64,000 bases of DNA from Candidatus Velthaea versatilis. Lineage in GTDB: Bacteria; Vulcanimicrobiota; Vulcanimicrobiia; Vulcanimicrobiales; Vulcanimicrobiaceae. The stretch is taken from contig PLAE01000162.1 of the NCBI GenBank assembly GCA_003134035.1, forward strand, positions 1-64,000. Reading direction: 5' to 3'. The notes under the pieces are model-generated. The model had not been told where the DNA came from and ran no database searches. It was given only the letters and a program-made list of their open reading frames with translations. Shown here piece by piece: positions 60,532 to 64,000 of the stretch (the stretch's first letter is position 1; every line of letters starts with the position of its first letter). Position numbers and translations under genes: made by a program.

Positions 60532-60738
60532 CAGCGGGGGACTATGATTAATGCTGGGCGTGGCATTGCGTACGACACGCTTGCGGGCGTAAAGCTGTCG
60601 AGTAAGGCCATGGGACGATCATATGCGAACGTATGTTCTGAAATGCTACGGAAATGCTCGCCGCTGCACTCGGGATTTGATCCGGTCGTTCCACTATTGA
60701 TAGGTTTAGAACCCAAGCTATGCGGTGAAGCCCACAAA

Positions 60739-61002
60739 ATGCGCAAGAGCACATCAGCGACAGGCCGGCGCGTACTTTCGGGAGAGCTTGAGCGACGCGG
60801 ATTGCTTCTTCCGCAAGACCTGATCCTCGAGGTCGAACAGAAGATTCTCGATCTCCGTCGAGCCGATCGAAAAGTGTCGTTCTCCGCTTTCGCCGAGGTG
60901 GCGCTTCGATCGCTCTTGGCGGCACCGGATATCGCCGCCACCTTGAGCACCCATGGTGCCTGCGCACGTCGACCCAATATCCAGCGGGAGCAGCACCGAT
61001 GA
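60739..61002 (+). CDS. Small protein upstream of and overlapping the hybrid kinase gene
   Basis: 87 residues from ATG 60739; the frame is open further upstream as a shadow of the STAND gene. It is helical and charged (L-E-R-R-G-L-L-L-P-Q-D-L-I-L-E-V-E-Q-K-I-L-D-L-R-R), loosely like a small DNA-binding or partner-binding protein. Its TGA overlaps the kinase ATG (ATGA at 60999), so the two are coupled and likely form one signalling unit. Confidence 0.5.
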   Translation: MRKSTSATGRRVLSGELERRGLLLPQDLILEVEQKILDLRRADRKVSFSAFAEVALRSLLAAPDIAATLSTHGACARRPNIQREQHR

Positions 61003-64000
61003 GCACGACTGAGCAAATCCGCGGTACGCAATCGACGCCCATCGACTCTCTCATCGCACATTGCGATTGGGCGAACTTCACCTTGGGTGACCCGAGTACG
61101 TGGTCGCCCAGCTTGCGAATCGCCTTTGAGATCTGTCGGTCCTCGCGCTTTCCGATCATCCTGTTTTGGGGTCGCGATCTCATCCAATTGTATAACGACG
61201 CCTATGCGCCGGTTCTCGGGGCGCGCCATCCTGCCGCGTTCGGTCAGCGCGCCCGTGAGTGTTGGCCTGAAATCTGGGATGCGATCGGACCGATGCTCCA
61301 CGGGGTCTTGGACACGGGTCAGGCGACGTGGTCGGAAAACCTGCTGCTGCCGTTGGAACGCAACGGCGTTCCCGAGGAATGCTATTTTACGTTCTCTTAC
61401 AGTCCCGTCCAAGACGGCGAGCACGTAGGCGGAGTGTTCTGCGCCGTAACCGAGACGACGGCAATGGTTCTGCGCGAACGCGATGCGCGTGAGCGGGTCG
61501 AGGCGCTCGCCGAACTCGATCGGCTCAAATCCGAGTTCTTCAACAACGTCAGCCATGAGTTTCGCACGCCGTTGACGCTGATGCTCGGGCCGCTTGACGC
61601 CCTCACGAAGACCGCGGACGACGCGCAGCGGCCGTTGATCGACATCGCGCGGCGCAATGCTCTGCGCCTTCTCAAGCTGGTCAATACCTTGCTTCAATTC
61701 TCGCGGCTAGAGTCGGGCCGCCCGCAACCACGTTTCGTCCAGACCGACTTGGCCGCCCTGACCGCCGACATCGTGGCCGGCTTTCGATCGGCAGTTGCGG
61801 ATGCCGGACTCGAGCTCGGTGTTCGGATCGATCTCGCGCACGCCGTGTTCGTTGACGGCGCGATGTGGGAGAAGATCGTTCTCAATCTGCTCTCCAATGC
61901 GCTCAAGTTCACGCTCGAAGGAACAATCCGCGTGGAGTTGACGGCGACCGATGCGGCCGCTGTGCTCGTGGTCAGCGATACCGGCGTCGGCATGGCGGCC
62001 GACGAGTTGCCGCACATCTTCGAGCGTTTCCGCCAGATTCGGGGCGGGGCGTCTCGTTCACACGAAGGCAGCGGCATCGGCTTAGCGCTCACCCGTGAGC
62101 TCGTCGAGTTGCACCGCGGCACGATCATCGTCGACAGCACACTCGGCCGGGGAACGGCGTTTCGCGTTTCGATTCCGCTGGGTCGCGCACACCTTGATTC
62201 GGCGCTGATCGCGCCGGGCACGGGCGCCGTGCACGGTACCTCGATCGAGCAGTACCTTGCCGACGCGCAGGCAACGATCGGAGGAACCCTCAACGATCGC
62301 TCATCCGAGCGGCGAGCGGATTTCAGTGCGAAACGTGCGCGAATTCTCTTTGTCGACGACAACCGCGATTTACGCGACTACGTATCCCACATTTTGACGC
62401 CCGTTCACGACGTCGTAACGGTGAAAACCGGACGCGAAGCGCTTACCGCTGCGCGATCGGCGTCGTTCGATCTCATCGTGAGCGACGTCATGATGCCTGA
62501 AATGGACGGCTTCGCCTTGCTTGAAGCTGTCCGCAGCGACCGCGGCTTGGCAGCGATTCCGTTCATCTTTCTTTCCGCCCGGGAAGGCGAGGAAATCGAA
62601 GGGTTGCGGCACGGGGCGACGGATTACCTCATCAAGCCCTTTACGGCCGAGGAGCTTGTCGCGCGCGTTAATGCCGCGGTGGACACCGCGCGGCGTCGGG
62701 AGGCGTTCGTCGAAGAACGAACGCTACAGCGCTGGTTCGATCGCCAGGGCGACAGCACGACCAACGAAATTGGGCTCCGCGCCTTTGCCGATCGACTTCC
62801 GATACCCATCTGGCAGCAAGATATCTTCGGGTCCGTCTCCTACACCAATCGCGCCTGGCATGACCTGCTGCGACTACCGCAAGATCCGTCGTCGCACACA
62901 GCCGAAGCGTGGAAGCGGGTGATCCATCCAAACGATTTTCCGCGGATGGTCGAACGAACGACGTCCGCAGTCGATTCGAGGGACGCCTTCGAGCTGGCTT
63001 ACCGGCTCAAGCCGAGCGACGGCGACGAGCGCGCCTACCGGTGGTACGTCGCCCGTGCTGTTCCGCAGTACGATGCGAACGGCGATTTCAAGGGCTGGAT
63101 CGGTTCGATCATCGATATGCACGAGGCGCAATTGCGCGAGGATACCGAGCGCCGATTGCGGCTCGAGGCGAGCAACGCCCTCGCGCAATTCCAAGCCTTG
63201 GCCGACAACGTCCCGCACGTTGTCTACACACGTGCGCGAGATGGTTCCACCGATTGGGCGAATCGGCGCTGGTACGAACTGACACAACTGCCCCCCGAGA
63301 CCGCGCTCACGCCCGATGGCTGGCAGCAGATCATGCCGCCCGAAGACTTCGCCCGCTTGACGGCGGTTCGGGTGCATGCCTTTGCCCGTGGCGAAGCGTA
63401 CGAAGCGGAAGTTCGGCTCAAAGCCGTGCAGCAGCCGGACGCCGCGTATCGCTGGCATCTCATTCGGGTCGTGCCGGTTCGCGACGCCGACGACACGATC
63501 GTCCGCTGGATCGGCACCGGCACGGATGTCCACGACCGGCGCATGGCCGCCGCCGAGCGTGAACGCGACCTTCGGGCGTTGTCCGAAGCGCTTCCGACGA
63601 TTGTGTGGACCGCCACTCCCGATGGCGCGGGCGAGTACTTCAATGGCCGGCTGACCGAATATTCCGGACTATCACCGGATCAGGCTGCCGGCGATGGCTG
63701 GCTTTCGCTGGTCCACGCGGACGACGTCGAACGCACTGCGGACACCTGGCGTGCTTCTCTTGAAGCGGGGTCCCGCTACGAAGTCAATTACCGGCTCCGG
63801 CGCAACGATGGCGCGTACCGCTGGTTTTCCGTCTGCGGTCTCCCGCTCTACGATACGAACGGCTCGATCGTGCGCTGGATCGGAACGTGCACGGATATCG
63901 ATGATGCGCAGCGCTCGTACGACCGCGAACGACGTGCTTCGGAAGCGTTCCAGCAGGCGGCTCTGCCGACGTCGCTGCCCGTAGTACCGGGGCTGACGTT
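60999..64000 (+). CDS. Hybrid sensor histidine kinase with receiver and multiple PAS domains (3' end outside the window)
   Basis: At least 1000 residues from ATG 60999, with GGGAG nine bases before, open to the window end. Order: N-terminal PAS/GAF-like sensor (D-W-A-N-F-T-L-G, L-Y-N-D-A-Y-A-P-V-L-G), HisKA with phospho-His H186 (N-V-S-H-E-F-R-T-P), HATPase with N-box near 296 (N-L-L-S-N-A-L-K-F) and G-box D-T-G-V-G-M near 325, receiver domain with D496 (I-V-S-D-V-M-M-P-E-M-D-G) and Lys in Y-L-I-K-P-F, then three PAS/PAC units. The last residues (A-F-Q-Q-A-A-L-P-T-S-L-P-V-V-P-G-L) resemble the link to a SpoIIE-type PP2C phosphatase in related proteins, so one may follow. No membrane helix is visible; cytoplasmic. 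Confidence 0.92.
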   Translation, partial: MSTTEQIRGTQSTPIDSLIAHCDWANFTLGDPSTWSPSLRIAFEICRSSRFPIILFWGRDLIQLYNDAYAPVLGARHPAAFGQRARECWPEIWDAIGPMLHGVLDTGQATWSENLLLPLERNGVPEECYFTFSYSPVQDGEHVGGVFCAVTETTAMVLRERDARERVEALAELDRLKSEFFNNVSHEFRTPLTLMLGPLDALTKTADDAQRPLIDIARRNALRLLKLVNTLLQFSRLESGRPQPRFVQTDLAALTADIVAGFRSAVADAGLELGVRIDLAHAVFVDGAMWEKIVLNLLSNALKFTLEGTIRVELTATDAAAVLVVSDTGVGMAADELPHIFERFRQIRGGASRSHEGSGIGLALTRELVELHRGTIIVDSTLGRGTAFRVSIPLGRAHLDSALIAPGTGAVHGTSIEQYLADAQATIGGTLNDRSSERRADFSAKRARILFVDDNRDLRDYVSHILTPVHDVVTVKTGREALTAARSASFDLIVSDVMMPEMDGFALLEAVRSDRGLAAIPFIFLSAREGEEIEGLRHGATDYLIKPFTAEELVARVNAAVDTARRREAFVEERTLQRWFDRQGDSTTNEIGLRAFADRLPIPIWQQDIFGSVSYTNRAWHDLLRLPQDPSSHTAEAWKRVIHPNDFPRMVERTTSAVDSRDAFELAYRLKPSDGDERAYRWYVARAVPQYDANGDFKGWIGSIIDMHEAQLREDTERRLRLEASNALAQFQALADNVPHVVYTRARDGSTDWANRRWYELTQLPPETALTPDGWQQIMPPEDFARLTAVRVHAFARGEAYEAEVRLKAVQQPDAAYRWHLIRVVPVRDADDTIVRWIGTGTDVHDRRMAAAERERDLRALSEALPTIVWTATPDGAGEYFNGRLTEYSGLSPDQAAGDGWLSLVHADDVERTADTWRASLEAGSRYEVNYRLRRNDGAYRWFSVCGLPLYDTNGSIVRWIGTCTDIDDAQRSYDRERRASEAFQQAALPTSLPVVPGLT

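Noticed and set aside
60061-60738. Upstream part of the frame leading to the 60739 gene
   Set aside because: Antisense of the truncated STAND ATPase; only the part from ATG 60739 looks like protein.
1-64000. CRISPR array or cas genes
   Set aside because: No regularly spaced repeats of 24-40 bp and no Cas motifs were seen.

Overview
The window is 64 kb of high-GC DNA (roughly 60-65% by eye) from a bacterium. GTG and TTG starts are frequent, Shine-Dalgarno sites are of the AGGAGG/GGGAG type, and Tat and Sec signal peptides and lipoboxes are present. No ribosomal or other taxonomic marker gene lies here. The mix of XRE-STAND-TPR proteins, transglutaminase-like lipoprotein, PAS-rich hybrid kinase and small secreted families would fit an uncultured soil lineage such as Eremiobacterota/WPS-2, but that is a low-confidence guess.

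Layout. (1) 0-6.2 kb: a GH35-like glycosidase cut by the left edge, a Tat-exported sugar-type solute-binding protein without permeases, and a methyl-accepting chemotaxis protein. (2) 6.2-15.3 kb: a tRNA-Leu(CAA) gene followed by a roughly 9-kb accessory segment that ends at an imperfect copy of the tRNA 3' end. It holds a secreted HNH protein and its decayed copy, an AIPR abortive-infection gene split by a frameshift, a stand-alone DnaA domain I protein, a WYL regulator / YbjN-like / ADP-ribosylglycohydrolase module around a perfect 26-bp palindrome, and an MNT-HEPN pair. (3) 15.3-43.9 kb: a second segment, bounded on the right by an exact 26-nt copy of the tRNA 3' end. It has three full-length XRE-STAND-TPR proteins plus one relic, several orphan immunity-type proteins (CdiI-like, Imm45-like, SUKH, CPCC), RtcB, a MoxR-VWA pair, a three-copy family of small secreted proteins, and five copies of a tandem 13-bp direct repeat that I read as a shared operator. 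(4) 43.9-58.8 kb: a Phd/PIN toxin-antitoxin pair, then a catabolic cluster. The cluster has two amidohydrolases, an oxygenase whose Rieske domain and mononuclear-iron domain are on separate genes, a 2OG-Fe(II)-type oxygenase, a GST, a PCMH flavoenzyme, an NMT1-type ABC importer, a UROD-like relic and a CocE/NonD hydrolase. (5) 59-64 kb: a truncated STAND ATPase, a small protein and a large hybrid histidine kinase running off the right edge.

How it works together. Regions 2 and 3 look like tRNA-targeted islands that have lost, or borrow, their integrase. They carry defence, toxin-antitoxin and immunity genes. The five-gene run 51.4-56.8 kb, with overlaps or gaps of at most 4 nt, is a clear operon for import and breakdown of a small molecule. 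The oxygenases and amidohydrolases beside it suggest a nitrogen-containing ring compound, but the substrate cannot be read from sequence. All family names rest on motif recognition by eye; no database search was run.
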